Assembly: GCF_022952855.1 (NCBI RefSeq)
Contig: NZ_JALJDX010000175.1
Coordinates: forward strand, 1-41,177
Direction: 5' to 3'
DNA from: Pseudomonas sp. RGM2987
GTDB taxonomy: Bacteria > Pseudomonadota > Gammaproteobacteria > Pseudomonadales > Pseudomonadaceae
DNA: 41,177 nucleotides
A model generated the notes under the pieces. The model searched no databases and had not been told where the DNA came from. It saw only the letters and a program-made list of their open reading frames with translations. Position numbers and translations under genes: made by a program. Below, piece after piece: positions 1 to 9,384 of this stretch (positions are counted from its first letter, which is position 1; the number at the start of each line of letters is the position of its first letter).

Positions 1-47
1 GCGAAAGCGGTGGGTCAGACTGTATCAATGGTGAATATCAGACCGCT

Positions 48-73
48 ATCGCGAGCAAGCCCGCTCCCACAGG
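48..73. repeat. REP singlet (class 2)
   Basis: A single copy of the short extragenic palindrome with the core GCGAGCAAGCCCGCTCCCAC. The same family recurs at 12344, 18703, 18772 and 41134. It lies just downstream of the last gene of the molybdenum hydroxylase operon, a usual position for such elements. The remainder of bases 1-126 shows no gene or other recognisable signal. Confidence 0.8.
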
Positions 74-126
74 GGTTGCGATGGTCACAAGATCACTGTC
101 TTCAACAGGGGGACTTGTGGTGGTTG

Positions 127-717
127 TCAGTTGAAGACCAACGCCTCGGGCACGTCGACGTCCCAGGTTACGCCGGGATCGTCCACAACAACCTCAACCA
201 CTAGCGCCCCGGCAAACAATACCTTGGCGCCGCGGTCGCCGGTCAGGGCCATCAATTCTGGACCAAAGGCTCGGCCAAACCCCACGGGGTGCCCGTACTC
301 ACCAGCCAGGACCGGCACACAGATACCGTCCTCTTGAACCCCGGCGGCTACCCGCCCATAGCTCGATGGCAGGATGAACGGCATGTCGCCCAAGGCAATC
401 AACCATCCATCAAGATCCGCACAGGCCTGGACACCCGCCGCGATGCTGTCACCCAGGCCAGGCGAGTCCAACTCCACGACATCGCAGCCATAGGCCTGGG
501 CCATGCGTATGACCTGTGGCCGTTCGCTACTCGTCACCAGTACGCGTTTTCCAAGCGCTGCCGGCAAATTCACCAGCACCTGTTCGATGACCGAACGGAC
601 GGCGCCGTCGCGTCCCGTACAATCGGCCAGCAGCTTATCCTTGTCGGGACCTGCAACCTGTCGGAAACGGCTACCTGACCCGGCCGCGAGAATGATCACG
701 CCAATCGATCCGTCCAT
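127..717 (-). CDS. MobA/MocA-like molybdenum cofactor nucleotidyltransferase
   Basis: A 196-aa cytosolic nucleotidyltransferase of the NTP_transf_3 family. Members such as MocA and MobA attach CMP or GMP to molybdopterin-Mo, making the dinucleotide cofactor used by xanthine-dehydrogenase-type enzymes. The N-terminal nucleotide-binding signature AAGSGSRF is at residues 11-18. A lysine in PDKDKLL (about 24-30) is in the expected place, GDMPF (110-114) is the metal/NTP-binding aspartate motif, and GHPVGF is at 142-147. It is the last gene of a four-gene minus-strand operon, 20 bp after the XdhC-like gene. Its likely role is to supply the finished cofactor to the molybdoenzyme encoded upstream. 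CMP versus GMP specificity cannot be decided by eye, though MCD is usual for this enzyme family. Confidence 0.85.
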   Translation of the reverse strand: MDGSIGVIILAAGSGSRFRQVAGPDKDKLLADCTGRDGAVRSVIEQVLVNLPAALGKRVLVTSSERPQVIRMAQAYGCDVVELDSPGLGDSIAAGVQACADLDGWLIALGDMPFILPSSYGRVAAGVQEDGICVPVLAGEYGHPVGFGRAFGPELMALTGDRGAKVLFAGALVVEVVVDDPGVTWDVDVPEALVFN

Positions 718-737
718 GCGCCCTCCTTGCCCGTGAA

Positions 738-1709
738 TTACAGTGGTTTTTTCTGGCGCAGCTCCACCCCATTCTTGATGGCCACGATTTCCGCCAGCAG
801 CGACAAGGCGATTTCCGCCGGGGTGTGGCTGCCGATGTGCAGGCCAATCGGTCCGTGCAAGCGTTCGATGGCCTCTGCCGACAAGCCTAGCTGAGCCAGG
901 TTGTCCCGGCGCTTCTGGCTGTTGACCCGCGATCCCAATGCCCCGACATAAAAAGCCTTGGAGTCCAGCGCGGTGAGCAGCGCCATATCGTCCAAGCGTG
1001 GATCGTGGGTCAAGGCGACGATGGCTGTGCGCTCGTCAGTCTGGATATTCAGCACTGCTTCATCGGGCATGCCCGGCACGAAACGGCCATGCTGCTCTTC
1101 CCAACCGTAGACAAACTCTTTGCGCGGATCGCAGATCAATACTTCGAAGTCCAGCAACCTCGCCATCTCTGCCACATAACGCGACAGCTGCCCGGCGCCG
1201 ATCAGCAACAGCCGCCACCGCGGGCCGTAGATCGCCCGCAAGACGTGTCCGTCGAACGCCAGGGCGTCAGTCTTGCTGGCAGCGGTCAGCACTACATCAC
1301 CACTGGCGACTGTCAGCTCGCGGGCCACGATCTCATGGGCTTCACAGCGCTCCAGCAGTTCAGCCACCCATTGCGGATCGCCGACCCGCTCCTCGGTCAG
1401 GCGCAAAGTACCGCCGCAAGGCAGGCCAAAACGCGCCGCTTCCTCGCGGGTAACCCCATAGGTGACCATCTGCACCGGTGGCCCTTCGGCCGGAATACGA
1501 CCGTCGTGCAGCCGGGCAATCAAGTCATCCTCGACGCAGCCGCCCGACACCGAGCCAATCACCACGCCGTCTTCACGCAAGGCCAGCATCGCCCCCGGAG
1601 GCCTAGGCGCGGTGCCCCAGGTCTGGACCACCGTGAACAACACCACCCGCTGTCCGGCGCGGCGCCATTCGAGCACGCTGCGCAGGACGTTCAGATCAAC
1701 GCTGTCCAT
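738..1709 (-). CDS. XdhC/CoxI family molybdoenzyme maturation protein
   Basis: A 323-aa protein of the XdhC family, which binds molybdenum cofactor and helps its sulfuration and insertion into xanthine-dehydrogenase-type enzymes. The N-terminal XdhC_CoxI domain carries GSVSGGCVE at residues 52-60 and GLPCGGT near 96-102. The C-terminal Rossmann domain begins with LLLIGAGQ, with GAG at 171-173. The ATG at 1707-1709 shares one base with the TGA of the large subunit gene (TGATG), so translation is coupled. An upstream in-frame extension exists, but it runs into the large subunit coding region and has no family similarity. The context makes it a dedicated chaperone of the adjacent enzyme. Confidence 0.9.
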   Translation of the reverse strand: MDSVDLNVLRSVLEWRRAGQRVVLFTVVQTWGTAPRPPGAMLALREDGVVIGSVSGGCVEDDLIARLHDGRIPAEGPPVQMVTYGVTREEAARFGLPCGGTLRLTEERVGDPQWVAELLERCEAHEIVARELTVASGDVVLTAASKTDALAFDGHVLRAIYGPRWRLLLIGAGQLSRYVAEMARLLDFEVLICDPRKEFVYGWEEQHGRFVPGMPDEAVLNIQTDERTAIVALTHDPRLDDMALLTALDSKAFYVGALGSRVNSQKRRDNLAQLGLSAEAIERLHGPIGLHIGSHTPAEIALSLLAEIVAIKNGVELRQKKPL

Positions 1710-4024
1710 CAGGCTTGGGCCTGTTGCCAGCCTTGCAACTGGTAACGTACGGGAAGATTGCGGATGCGTTTGCCGGTGGCGGCGAAAATTGCGTTGCACA
1801 GCGCGGGCGCAATCGGCGGCACGCCCGGCTCACCAACCCCACCCAACGGCACCTCGCCTGGCGGCGTGACCAGGTGCACCGCCACCTCCTTCGGTGCCAG
1901 CGACATGCGCGCCACTTCGTACATGTGGAAATTGTCCTGCTGGACCTTGCCGTCCTTGAAGCTGATCTCACCGACCATCGCATTGCCCAGGCCCATGACG
2001 CAGGCGCCCTCGAACTGCGAACGGATCCGCTCCGGGTTGATCTGCGGGCCGCAATCCACGGCGATATCGGCCTTGTGCACGATCACCGTGCCATCGTCCT
2101 TGACCTCCACCTCGATCACTGCCGCGACGTAGGTGACGAAACTGTAGTGCACCGCCAGCCCCAGGCCCCGGCCCTTGGGCAGTTGACGCCCCCAACCGGC
2201 GGCTTTCGCAGCGATTTCCAGCACCGTGCGGATCCGCGCCGTATCGATGGGATAACGCTCGGGGGATTCGCCGTAGTTCCACTCTTCGCTCAACGTACGA
2301 GGATCGATCCTGCGGTCCGGGCCGAGCAATTTGATCTGGTACTTCAGCGGATCCTGACCGGCCTTGTGGGCCAATTCGTCGATGAAGCTCTGGATCGCGA
2401 AACCATGGGGAATGTTTGACACCGAGCGGTACCAACCCACCCGGGTGTGGGCTACCGCCTCGGGGTTTTCCAGGCGCAGGTTGGGAATGGCGTAGGCCAG
2501 GTTGGTCAGGCCCATCCCCACTTCGAACGGAGCTTCGTGGGTCATGCCCGGTGCAAACAGCGCAGTGATACTCGGCGCCACGGTGCGGTGCAACCAGCCG
2601 GACGGCATGCCGTCCTGGTTCAACCCGGCTTTCAGGTATTCGGCTGAGACGGTGTGGAAGTACGAGTGATGGATGTCGTCTTCGCGGGTCCACTGTACCC
2701 GTATCGGCTGGCCTGGAAACTCCTTGGCCAGCACCGCCGCCTCGACGACGAAATCCGGCTTGGATTTGCGTCCGAAACCACCGCCCAACAGCGTGATGTT
2801 CACCGTGACTTTCTCGAAGGGAATGCCCAGCCGTTCAGCAAGACGTTCGCGGGTGACCTGCGGGGCCTGGCTCGGCGCCCAGGCTTCGAGCTGGCCATCC
2901 TTGAACCGGGCGACGGCGACCATGGGCTCCATCGGCGATTGGGACAGGTGCGGCAGGTAATAGGTCGCTTCCAGGGTCGAATCGGCCTTGCTCAGCGCGT
3001 CGTCCAGGTTGCCGGTGCTGCGCACGACTTTCCCGGGCTTGAGGGCTGCCGCTTCCAGCTCCTTGCGGTAGGCAACGGAGTCATAGCCGGCATTCGGCCC
3101 GTCGTCCCACTCGATCTTCAGCGCTTCGCGGCCCTTGATTGCCGCCCAGGTGTTTTTCGCCACCACCGCCACGCCGCCCAGGGGCTGGAACTCCGAGGGC
3201 AACGGCCGCCCCTCGATCTGCACTACCTTGAGCACGCCCGGTACTTTCAGCGCGGCGCTGCTGTCCACGGTCTTGAGCTTGCCGCCATAGACCGGCGGAC
3301 GGGCCACGACGGCATAGAGCATGCCGTCCAGATGCACGTCAGCGCCGAACACCGCACGACCGTTGACGATATCCGCGCCGTCGATGGCCCGGGTCGCTTC
3401 CTTGCCGATGTAACGGAACTCCGACGGCTGCTTGAGGCGTAGGCTGTCACCGGCCGGCACCGGCAAGGCACTGGCTGCGGCAGCCAGGGCGCCATAACCC
3501 AGCTCACGACCGGAAGGCTGGTGCAGCACCTTGTGCAATTGGGCCCGGCATTCAGTCGCCGGGACGTTCCACTGCGCCGCGGCGGCCTGTTCCAGCATGG
3601 TCCGGGCTGCGGCGCCGCAGCGGCGCATCGGCTCGTACCAATGACGCATGCTGCGCGAGCCGTCAGTGTCCTGGTTGCCGAAGCGCGCTTCATCCGCCGG
3701 CGCCTGCTGCACCTTGACCTGCGCCCAGTCGGCGTCCAGCTCATCGGCCACCACCATGCTCAGGCTGGTGCGGACGCCCTGGCCCATTTCCGAGCGGTTG
3801 CAAATGACCGTCACGCTGCCATCGGCGGCGATGCTTACGTAGACTTTCGGGTCGTCGACCGCACCATGGGGCATGCCCTCGGCACCGTATTTTTTCTCTT
3901 CGGCGAAGGCGTCCGGCAGGCCCCAGCTGGCGGCCAGCACCAGTACGCCGGTGGCGCTGGCGCCCTTGAGAAAGCCGCGGCGACTGAGGTTGCTCAGCAC
4001 AAAATCATTGGGCAAACGGCTCAT
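1709..4024 (-). CDS. Molybdopterin-binding large subunit, isoquinoline 1-oxidoreductase/aldehyde dehydrogenase-like
   Basis: A 771-aa catalytic subunit of a xanthine-dehydrogenase-family hydroxylase of the IorB type. These enzymes oxidise aldehydes or N-heteroaromatics and pass electrons through a [2Fe-2S] partner. The N-terminus has a twin-arginine signal, SRRGFLKG at residues 14-21, followed by a hydrophobic stretch to about residue 42, so the folded holoenzyme should be exported to the periplasm by Tat. The Mo-binding regions include a GGGFGRKSK motif. The C-terminal GVGEPGVPP has E732 at the position of the conserved catalytic glutamate. Full length for the family. It overlaps the small subunit gene by ATGA. 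No cytochrome subunit is encoded next to it, so the electron acceptor is not visible. The substrate cannot be inferred from sequence alone. Confidence 0.9.
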   Translation of the reverse strand: MSRLPNDFVLSNLSRRGFLKGASATGVLVLAASWGLPDAFAEEKKYGAEGMPHGAVDDPKVYVSIAADGSVTVICNRSEMGQGVRTSLSMVVADELDADWAQVKVQQAPADEARFGNQDTDGSRSMRHWYEPMRRCGAAARTMLEQAAAAQWNVPATECRAQLHKVLHQPSGRELGYGALAAAASALPVPAGDSLRLKQPSEFRYIGKEATRAIDGADIVNGRAVFGADVHLDGMLYAVVARPPVYGGKLKTVDSSAALKVPGVLKVVQIEGRPLPSEFQPLGGVAVVAKNTWAAIKGREALKIEWDDGPNAGYDSVAYRKELEAAALKPGKVVRSTGNLDDALSKADSTLEATYYLPHLSQSPMEPMVAVARFKDGQLEAWAPSQAPQVTRERLAERLGIPFEKVTVNITLLGGGFGRKSKPDFVVEAAVLAKEFPGQPIRVQWTREDDIHHSYFHTVSAEYLKAGLNQDGMPSGWLHRTVAPSITALFAPGMTHEAPFEVGMGLTNLAYAIPNLRLENPEAVAHTRVGWYRSVSNIPHGFAIQSFIDELAHKAGQDPLKYQIKLLGPDRRIDPRTLSEEWNYGESPERYPIDTARIRTVLEIAAKAAGWGRQLPKGRGLGLAVHYSFVTYVAAVIEVEVKDDGTVIVHKADIAVDCGPQINPERIRSQFEGACVMGLGNAMVGEISFKDGKVQQDNFHMYEVARMSLAPKEVAVHLVTPPGEVPLGGVGEPGVPPIAPALCNAIFAATGKRIRNLPVRYQLQGWQQAQA

Positions 4025-4491
4025 GCCTTGGCCTCCTTCAGATGCGTGGAGGCCTGGCGGATGGCGGTCTTGATCCGGTTGTAGGTGCCGCAGCGGCAGA
4101 GGTTGCCGACCATGGCTTCTTCGATCTGTTCATCGCTCGGGTTGGGGTTGGTCTTGAGCAAGGCGGTCGCGGACATGATCTGCCCGCCCTGGCAGTAACC
4201 GCACTGGGCCACCGCAGTGTCGAGCCAGGCCTTCTGGACGATCTGCCCGACCGGGTCGGCATGAAGCGCGTCGATGGTGCTGATGTCCTGTCCCTTCACC
4301 GAGCCGATCGGCGTGATGCAACTACGCGCAGGCGCGCCGTCGATGTGGATGGTGCACGCGCCGCACAGGCCCATGCCGCAGCCGAATTTGGTACCGTTGT
4401 ACCCGGCGACGTCACGGATCGCCCATAAAAGCGGCATGTCCTCGGTCACATCCAGTTGATGGTCTTTTCCATTGAGTTTCAGGGTAATCAT
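4021..4491 (-). CDS. [2Fe-2S] small subunit of the molybdenum hydroxylase
   Basis: A 156-aa two-domain iron-sulfur protein. The N-terminal plant-type ferredoxin domain has C38, C43, C46 and C58 in CGMGLCGAC...C. The C-terminal four-helix domain has C97, C100, C132 and C134 in CGYCQGG...CRC. The pattern matches small subunits that wire the molybdenum centre to an external acceptor. It has no signal peptide, so it probably travels out with the Tat-targeted large subunit. The ATG at 4489-4491 gives the family-typical start MITLKLNGK. An in-frame GTG two codons upstream is possible but less likely. It is the first gene of the minus-strand operon. Confidence 0.92.
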   Translation of the reverse strand: MITLKLNGKDHQLDVTEDMPLLWAIRDVAGYNGTKFGCGMGLCGACTIHIDGAPARSCITPIGSVKGQDISTIDALHADPVGQIVQKAWLDTAVAQCGYCQGGQIMSATALLKTNPNPSDEQIEEAMVGNLCRCGTYNRIKTAIRQASTHLKEAKA

Positions 4492-4652
4492 GGGCACGCC
4501 CGCATAGTATTTGAGTTATGGGGTCGAGCAATCTGCCGCGTGGGTAACGGTTCGGTCGTCGCAGACTGGCTCAGGCTGATCGGGCTCTCTTGTGCAGACA
4601 CGCAGGGCGTCTGCACCGGACCTTCTATGATGCGATGGTGGCATCTTCAGCT

Positions 4653-4665
4653 GGTTAAATTAACC
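4653..4665. promoter_or_regulatory. Palindrome, possible operator for the hydroxylase operon
   Basis: GGTTAA-A-TTAACC is a perfect inverted repeat with 6-bp arms and a one-base centre. It lies about 160 bp upstream of the small subunit start and next to the murB terminator. The position suits a repressor or activator site, but no regulator gene is adjacent, so the role is inference. Confidence 0.25.
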
Positions 4666-4676
4666 CAGGATGGCGC

Positions 4677-4736
4677 AAAACGCCCTGCACAATCCTGCAC
4701 AAATGATCGTGTGCGTGATTGTGACAGGGCGTTTTT
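4677..4736 (-). terminator. Rho-independent terminator after murB (bidirectional shape)
   Basis: A long composite hairpin. The outer arms are AAAACGCCCTG (4677-4687) and CAGGGCGTTTTT (4725-4736). Inner arms are CACAATC (4688-4694) with GATTGTG (4717-4723), and GCACA with TGTGC near the loop. Read on the minus strand, the outer stem ends in TTTT, directly downstream of the murB stop at 4772. The AT tails on both sides mean it could work in either direction. Confidence 0.8.
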
Positions 4737-4771
4737 CAGTTGATCGCGAGCACGCTTTGCGCCCACCTCGC

Positions 4772-5791
4772 TCAGTACCGGTTGGGCTCCATTTCCAGTT
4801 CCACCTGGAAACGCTCGGCAATGTCTTTCTGGATGCGCAGGGCCAGGTCCAGCAGTTGCGGGCCCGTGGCGCTGCCATAGTTGACCAGTACCAGCGCCTG
4901 CAACTTATGCACACCGGCATCGCCTTCGCGAAACCCCTTCCAACCGGCCCGCTCGATCAGCCAACCGGCGGCGATTTTCATCTCGCCCCCGGGCTGTGGA
5001 TAAGCCACCAGGTCCGGGTACTGCTCCTTGAGCCGGGCTACGTGGGCGGCCGGTACCAGCGGATTCTTGAAGAAGCTGCCGGCATTGCCCAGCACGGCCG
5101 GATCGGGGAGTTTTTCGCTGCGGATGCTGCAAATGGCCCGGCTGACATCGCTGGGTGTCGCCTGATCGACACCTTGCTCGGTCAAGCGTTGGCGCACCGG
5201 GCCGTATTCCAGATGCAGGTGCGCGGCGCGACTGAGGGCAAAGCGCACCCGCAGGATCAACCAGCGACCAGCCTGCTGTTTGAACAGGCTGTCGCGATAG
5301 GCAAACCGGCACTCCTCAAGGCTGAACTGACGCAGCTCGCCGGTCTGGCGGTCCAAGGCCGTGAGGCCGGCGAAGACGTCCTTGATCTCCACGCCATAGG
5401 CGCCGATGTTTTGCATCGGTGCTGCGCCTACGGTACCGGGGATCAGGCTGAGGTTTTCCAGGCCCGACCAGCCTTGGGCCAGTGTGTACTGGACAAACGG
5501 ATGCCACGGTTCCCCGGCTTCGGCTTCGACCACCACCCGCTCGCCGTCATCGCTGAGCAGGCGAATCCCTTGGCTGGCCATGCGCAACACCAAGGCATCG
5601 ATGTCGCCGGTCAGCAGCAGGTTGCTGCCGCCGCCAATCACCAACAACGGCACGTTGTGGCTGCTGGCATAGGCCAACGCCTGGCGAACATCGTCATCGC
5701 TTTGGGCTTGGGCGAACAACCGGGCGCTGACATCCACGCCGAAACTGTTGAAAGGCTTGAGGCTCACGCCCGCCTGTACCTGCAAGGTCAT
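4772..5791 (-). CDS. murB: UDP-N-acetylenolpyruvoylglucosamine reductase MurB
   Basis: A 339-aa FAD-dependent enzyme that reduces UDP-GlcNAc-enolpyruvate to UDP-MurNAc with NADPH, the second committed step of peptidoglycan precursor synthesis in the cytosol. The FAD-binding motif VIGGGSNLLL is at residues 51-60. IPGTVGAAPMQNIGAYG is at about 117-133. FAYRDS holds the conserved Tyr-Arg pair (165-166). GNAGSFFKNP holds the proton-donor serine S239. Length matches the E. coli type I enzyme. It overlaps the phosphatase gene by ATGA and is the last gene of the envelope operon, followed by a strong terminator. Confidence 0.98.
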   Translation of the reverse strand: MTLQVQAGVSLKPFNSFGVDVSARLFAQAQSDDDVRQALAYASSHNVPLLVIGGGSNLLLTGDIDALVLRMASQGIRLLSDDGERVVVEAEAGEPWHPFVQYTLAQGWSGLENLSLIPGTVGAAPMQNIGAYGVEIKDVFAGLTALDRQTGELRQFSLEECRFAYRDSLFKQQAGRWLILRVRFALSRAAHLHLEYGPVRQRLTEQGVDQATPSDVSRAICSIRSEKLPDPAVLGNAGSFFKNPLVPAAHVARLKEQYPDLVAYPQPGGEMKIAAGWLIERAGWKGFREGDAGVHKLQALVLVNYGSATGPQLLDLALRIQKDIAERFQVELEMEPNRY

Positions 5792-6252
5792 AACCGTCCC
5801 TTCAATTCAATCACCAGGCGATCCGTGGCGTGCTCGATCAGATCCAGCACCTGCTCGAAACCGTGTTCGCCATCGTAATAAGGGTCCGGCACCTCATCGA
5901 GTTCAGCTTCGTAGCGCCGCAGGAACAGATCCAGCTCGGCCCTACCGTTGGCCGGTTGCAGCGCCTTGAGGTTGCGCAGGTTGCTGCTATCCATCGCCAG
6001 GATCAGATCGTAGGCGGCGAAATCGGCGCGGCTTACCTGCCGGGCCCGCTGGGCCGACAAGTCGTAGCCACGCTTCAAGGCCGCCGCCATGCTGCGCTTG
6101 TCCGGGGCTTTGCCCACGTGCCAGTCGCCGGTGCCGGCGGAGGCAACCTCGACCTGCCCCGCCAACCCGGCCTCGCGCAGCTTGTGCCGCAGCACACCTT
6201 CGGCGGTGGGCGAGCGGCAGATGTTGCCGAGGCAGACGAACAGAACCCGCAT
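5788..6252 (-). CDS. Low molecular weight protein-tyrosine phosphatase
   Basis: A 154-aa LMW-PTP. The phosphate-binding loop CLGNICRSP has nucleophile C7 and R13. The general acid is D123 in DPYYDG. The enzyme removes phosphate from tyrosine residues by a cysteinyl-phosphate intermediate in the cytosol. Related bacterial enzymes often act on polysaccharide-export kinases, but no such kinase is nearby; the gene sits in a conserved place between kdsB and murB. It overlaps murB by four bases (ATGA), while its start abuts the kdsB stop at 6252. The substrate is unknown. Confidence 0.93.
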   Translation of the reverse strand: MRVLFVCLGNICRSPTAEGVLRHKLREAGLAGQVEVASAGTGDWHVGKAPDKRSMAAALKRGYDLSAQRARQVSRADFAAYDLILAMDSSNLRNLKALQPANGRAELDLFLRRYEAELDEVPDPYYDGEHGFEQVLDLIEHATDRLVIELKGRL

Positions 6253-7016
6253 CAGGCCTCCAGCAGGCGACGAACGCGCTCGAGGTCTTCGGCTGTGTCA
6301 ACACCGGCCGGCGGGGCGATCAGGGCGTCGGCGACATGAATCCGCACGCCGTGCCATAGGGCACGCAGTTGCTCCAGGCATTCGGTGTTTTCCAGCCAGC
6401 ACGGGCCCCAGGCGACGAAGTCCTGAAGGAAACCGGCGCGGTAGGCATAGATGCCAATGTGGCGGCGATATGGCACGCCGTCGGGCATCACGTCACGGCC
6501 TTGGGCAAATGCATCCCGGGCCCAGGGCAACGTGGCGCGGCTGAAGGTCAACGCCAGGCCGTTGAGGTCACTGACTACCTTGACCACGTTGGGGTTGAAC
6601 AGGGTTTGCACGTCTTCGATCGGCTCGGCCAGGGTGGCCATGCGCGCCTCGGTGTGGGCGGCGAGGTTCGCCGCGACCTGGTCGATCACGCTCGGCGGGA
6701 TCAACGGTTCATCGCCTTGCACATTCACCACGATGGCGTCGGGCGCCAGGCCCAGCTTCGCCGCGACTTCCGCCAGGCGGTCGGTGCCGGAGTTATGGTC
6801 CTCACGAGTCATGACCACCTCGGCGCCAAACCCTTTGCAGGCCTCGACGATGCGCGCATCGTCGGTCGCCACCACCACGCGCTGGGCGCTGCTTTTGCAG
6901 GCCTGTTCCCATACGTGCTGGATCATCGGCTTGCCGGCGATCGACAACAGCGGTTTACCCGGCAGGCGCGTCGAGGCGAAACGCGACGGAATCACCACGG
7001 TGAAGGCTGTGCTCAT
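6252..7016 (-). CDS. kdsB: 3-deoxy-manno-octulosonate cytidylyltransferase KdsB
   Basis: A 254-aa CMP-Kdo synthetase that activates Kdo with CTP for transfer to lipid A during LPS core synthesis. The N-terminal nucleotide-binding signature [15 protein letters not shown] is at residues 9-23. [10 protein letters not shown] carries the conserved metal-binding aspartate region. The length is close to the 248-aa E. coli enzyme. ATG at 7016 overlaps the preceding Trm112-like gene by ATGA. Grouping with lpxK and murB reflects shared supply of LPS and peptidoglycan precursors. Confidence 0.97.
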   Translation of the reverse strand: MSTAFTVVIPSRFASTRLPGKPLLSIAGKPMIQHVWEQACKSSAQRVVVATDDARIVEACKGFGAEVVMTREDHNSGTDRLAEVAAKLGLAPDAIVVNVQGDEPLIPPSVIDQVAANLAAHTEARMATLAEPIEDVQTLFNPNVVKVVSDLNGLALTFSRATLPWARDAFAQGRDVMPDGVPYRRHIGIYAYRAGFLQDFVAWGPCWLENTECLEQLRALWHGVRIHVADALIAPPAGVDTAEDLERVRRLLEA

Positions 7017-7198
7017 TTATCCAAGCGCTCGTCGGTGGTCAGGGTACGGGCTTCGCTTTCGAGCATCACCGGGATGCCGTCGCGAATCGGATAGGCCAGG
7101 CCGGCGCCCTTGCTGATCAGCTCGGTCTTGTCGGCGCTGAGCTTGAGCGGGCCTTTGCAGACCGGGCAGGCCAGAATGTCGAGCAATTTAGTGTCCAT
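7013..7198 (-). CDS. Trm112-like zinc-ribbon protein (YcaR/UPF0434 family)
   Basis: A 61-aa protein starting [18 protein letters not shown], with the single CPVC pair at residues 11-14 and the conserved [11 protein letters not shown] segment. The family is found next to kdsB and lpxK in many gammaproteobacteria. The eukaryotic homologue is an activating partner of methyltransferases, but the bacterial role is not settled. It overlaps kdsB by four bases and lies 21 bp after lpxK. It is too short for an enzyme and is likely a small partner protein. Confidence 0.92.
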   Translation of the reverse strand: MDTKLLDILACPVCKGPLKLSADKTELISKGAGLAYPIRDGIPVMLESEARTLTTDERLDK

Positions 7199-7219
7199 GA
7201 GATTCCCTTGAATAAAGGT

Positions 7220-8230
7220 TTAAGGCAGAAGTCGATCCGGCAACAGGCGCACCAGCTGCGTATCGAACCAGGCCGCGAAGGCCGGCGAAGGTGCAGCGTC
7301 CACTGCCAGGTACCACCAGTCCGGCGCGGCGAAGGCACGGCATTTGACCGCGTCTTTCTCCGTCATGACCACGGGCAACGGCGGCGTGAAGCTCAAGGCC
7401 TGCGCAGTGTATTCGGCGTGGTCGGCGAACCCGTGTGGTATGGGTCGCCAGTGTAGCGTTTCGAGGGTCTTGAAGAAACGCTGGGGATTACCGATACCGG
7501 CCACGGCGTGCAGGGCCTGGCCGGCTGGAAAGTGGTCGAGGGGACGCCGTTCGCCGCTGAGCAGGTTCACCAGCGCAGTCGGTCGTAGCTCGAAGGCGAA
7601 ACCGTCCTCGCGATCAGTGCTGGCGCCATTGAACAGCACGGCGTCCACCGATTCCAGGCGCTCGATGGGCTCGCGCAGCGGCCCGGCGGGCAGGCAACGT
7701 CGGTTACCCAGGCCGCGGGCGTTGTCGATCAGCACCAGTTCAAGGTCGCGGGCCATGCGGTAATGCTGCATGCCGTCGTCAGAGAGAATCAGGTCCAGCG
7801 GTCCGGCGCCCACCAGGGCCTGGATCGCGCGACTACGGTCGGGGTCGATCATCAGCGGCACGCCGGTGCGCTGGACGATCAGCAGCGGCTCGTCGCCCGC
7901 CACGTCGGCGCCCTGCCCGGCTTCGACGCGCCATGGCCGTTGTGGCGGCTTGGCGCCGTAACCCCGGCTGACCACGCCGACCCGCAGGCCACTGCGCTGG
8001 CAGTGCTCGATCATCCACAGGATCAACGGGGTCTTGCCGGTGCCGCCGACCGTGATATTGCCAACCACCACCAGCGGCACTGGGGGCTGGTAGATCTGAC
8101 CGTCACCGGCCAGGAACCGTTCGCGCTTGCCCACCACCACGCGCCGGTACAACCACTCCAGCGGCCGCAGCAGGGCCAGGGCCGGGTGCCCCTGGTACCA
8201 CGCGGCGAGCAATCGATCGGACATGGCCAT
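7220..8230 (-). CDS. lpxK: Tetraacyldisaccharide 4'-kinase LpxK
   Basis: A 336-aa inner-membrane-associated kinase that phosphorylates the 4' position of the tetraacyldisaccharide to give lipid IVA, the sixth step of lipid A synthesis. The P-loop VGGTGKTP is at residues 61-68, after an N-terminal amphipathic segment typical of the family. The length is close to the 328-aa E. coli protein. The ATG at 8230 shares one base with the stop of exbD (TGATG). A second in-frame ATG two codons on is possible. Confidence 0.97.
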   Translation of the reverse strand: MAMSDRLLAAWYQGHPALALLRPLEWLYRRVVVGKRERFLAGDGQIYQPPVPLVVVGNITVGGTGKTPLILWMIEHCQRSGLRVGVVSRGYGAKPPQRPWRVEAGQGADVAGDEPLLIVQRTGVPLMIDPDRSRAIQALVGAGPLDLILSDDGMQHYRMARDLELVLIDNARGLGNRRCLPAGPLREPIERLESVDAVLFNGASTDREDGFAFELRPTALVNLLSGERRPLDHFPAGQALHAVAGIGNPQRFFKTLETLHWRPIPHGFADHAEYTAQALSFTPPLPVVMTEKDAVKCRAFAAPDWWYLAVDAAPSPAFAAWFDTQLVRLLPDRLLP

Positions 8231-8658
8231 CAGGATGCAGGCGCCGCCTCGACCGTGGTCATGCGCAGGTGGCTGAAACCGAGCTTGCCGGCCGCGTCCA
8301 TGGCGGTGATCACCGATTGATGGGGGGTCTTGCCGTCGGCGCTGATGGACAACGGCAGGTTGGTGTCGCCACCGGACTCCTTCTGCAGGGCCTCGATCAG
8401 GCTCGCCAGGTCACTTTTGGGCAGCAACTGGTTGTTCACCGAGAACGCCCCTTCGGCGCTGATGGTGATCTCCAGGCTCTTGAGTTGCTGGTCTTCGGCC
8501 GGCGAACCACTGACCGCCTGCGGCAACTCGACCTTGAGCTGGGTTTCCCGGGTGAACGTGGTGGTCACGACGAAAAACAACAGCAGGATGAACACCACGT
8601 CGATCAGCGACGCGAGGTTGATATCGATGGTTTCCCGTGGCTTGCGGCGGAATTTCAC
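8230..8658 (-). CDS. ExbD/TolR family biopolymer transport protein
   Basis: A 142-aa inner-membrane protein with a short basic N-terminus, one membrane segment (about residues 17-34) and a periplasmic domain. [13 protein letters not shown] carries the conserved proton-channel aspartate D20. Together with the ExbB/TolQ-like partner it should form a proton-driven motor. No TonB gene is adjacent, so the energised partner is not known. This pair is regularly found between comEC and lpxK in pseudomonads. The start codon is GTG, overlapping the partner's stop as GTGA, which points to coupled translation. Confidence 0.93.
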   Translation of the reverse strand: MKFRRKPRETIDINLASLIDVVFILLLFFVVTTTFTRETQLKVELPQAVSGSPAEDQQLKSLEITISAEGAFSVNNQLLPKSDLASLIEALQKESGGDTNLPLSISADGKTPHQSVITAMDAAGKLGFSHLRMTTVEAAPAS

Positions 8659-9290
8659 TTCTTGCCCCCGGCCAGGTCCACGTCGCGATCGCCCTGCACC
8701 ACCTCGACCAGCTTGATGGCTTCCTGCTCCATGCCCACCACCAGCTCATCGACACGGCGTTGCAGGAACCGGTGGAAGAATACCGCCGGGATGCCCACCA
8801 TCAAGCCGGAGGCGGTGGTGATCAGCGCCTTGGAGATACCACCCGCCAGCACCGCGGCGTTGGTGGTCATGCCGGAACTGGTGAATGCACTGAAAATGTC
8901 GATCATGCCCAATACCGTACCCAACAGGCCCAGCAGCGGCGACATCGCGGCGATGGTTCCCAGGGCATTGATGTAGCGCTCCAGCTCGTGGATGACCCGG
9001 GCGGCGGCTTCCTCAATGCATTCCTTCATGATCTCGCGGCCATGCTTGGAGTTCGCCAGGCCGGCGGCGAGGATTTCCCCAAGGGGCGAACTGGCGCGCA
9101 GTTCCTTGAGCTTGTCCTTGTTCAGTTGCTTGTCCTTGATCCAGACCCAGACCTGCCCGACCAGATGGTCCGGGGCCACTCGGCTGGCCCGAAGTGTCCA
9201 CAGGCGTTCGGCAACGATACCCAGTGCCGCGATGGAACTCAGAATGATCGGCAACATCATCCAGCCGCCGGATTTGACCAATTCCCACAC
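8655..9290 (-). CDS. MotA/TolQ/ExbB family proton channel protein
   Basis: A 211-aa inner-membrane protein with a membrane segment at residues 8-25 and two more in the C-terminal half. These flank the conserved MSPLLGLLGTVLGMIDIF region. It forms the proton channel of a motor with the following ExbD-like protein. I chose the GTG at 9288-9290 because GAGGGGG lies about nine bases upstream and the family starts with MWELVKSGG. The longer open frame upstream has an unrelated, arginine-rich translation that overlaps comEC. Confidence 0.93.
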   Translation of the reverse strand: MWELVKSGGWMMLPIILSSIAALGIVAERLWTLRASRVAPDHLVGQVWVWIKDKQLNKDKLKELRASSPLGEILAAGLANSKHGREIMKECIEEAAARVIHELERYINALGTIAAMSPLLGLLGTVLGMIDIFSAFTSSGMTTNAAVLAGGISKALITTASGLMVGIPAVFFHRFLQRRVDELVVGMEQEAIKLVEVVQGDRDVDLAGGKK

Positions 9291-9384
9291 AGTGACTGCC
9301 CCCTCGAAAAAGTGCGCCACTTTAGCACACCGACTCGCCTTGGAGACCCGGGACGCCGATAAGGTCCTTGCCCGTTGAGGTGGA

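Larger units (their letters stand above)
4492..4771. other. Intergenic region: promoter side of the molybdenum hydroxylase operon
   Basis: This 280-bp gap separates the start of the hydroxylase operon from the end of murB, both on the minus strand. It contains the murB terminator (4677-4736) and a 13-bp palindrome, GGTTAAATTAACC (4653-4665), that could be an operator. It also contains a 6-bp inverted repeat, GCAGAC/GTCTGC (4594-4614). I see no convincing -35/-10 pair. Short open frames here lack coding character. Confidence 0.5.

Noticed and set aside
4670..5878. 402-codon plus-strand open frame opposite murB
   Set aside because: Antisense shadow of murB, no signal or family features.
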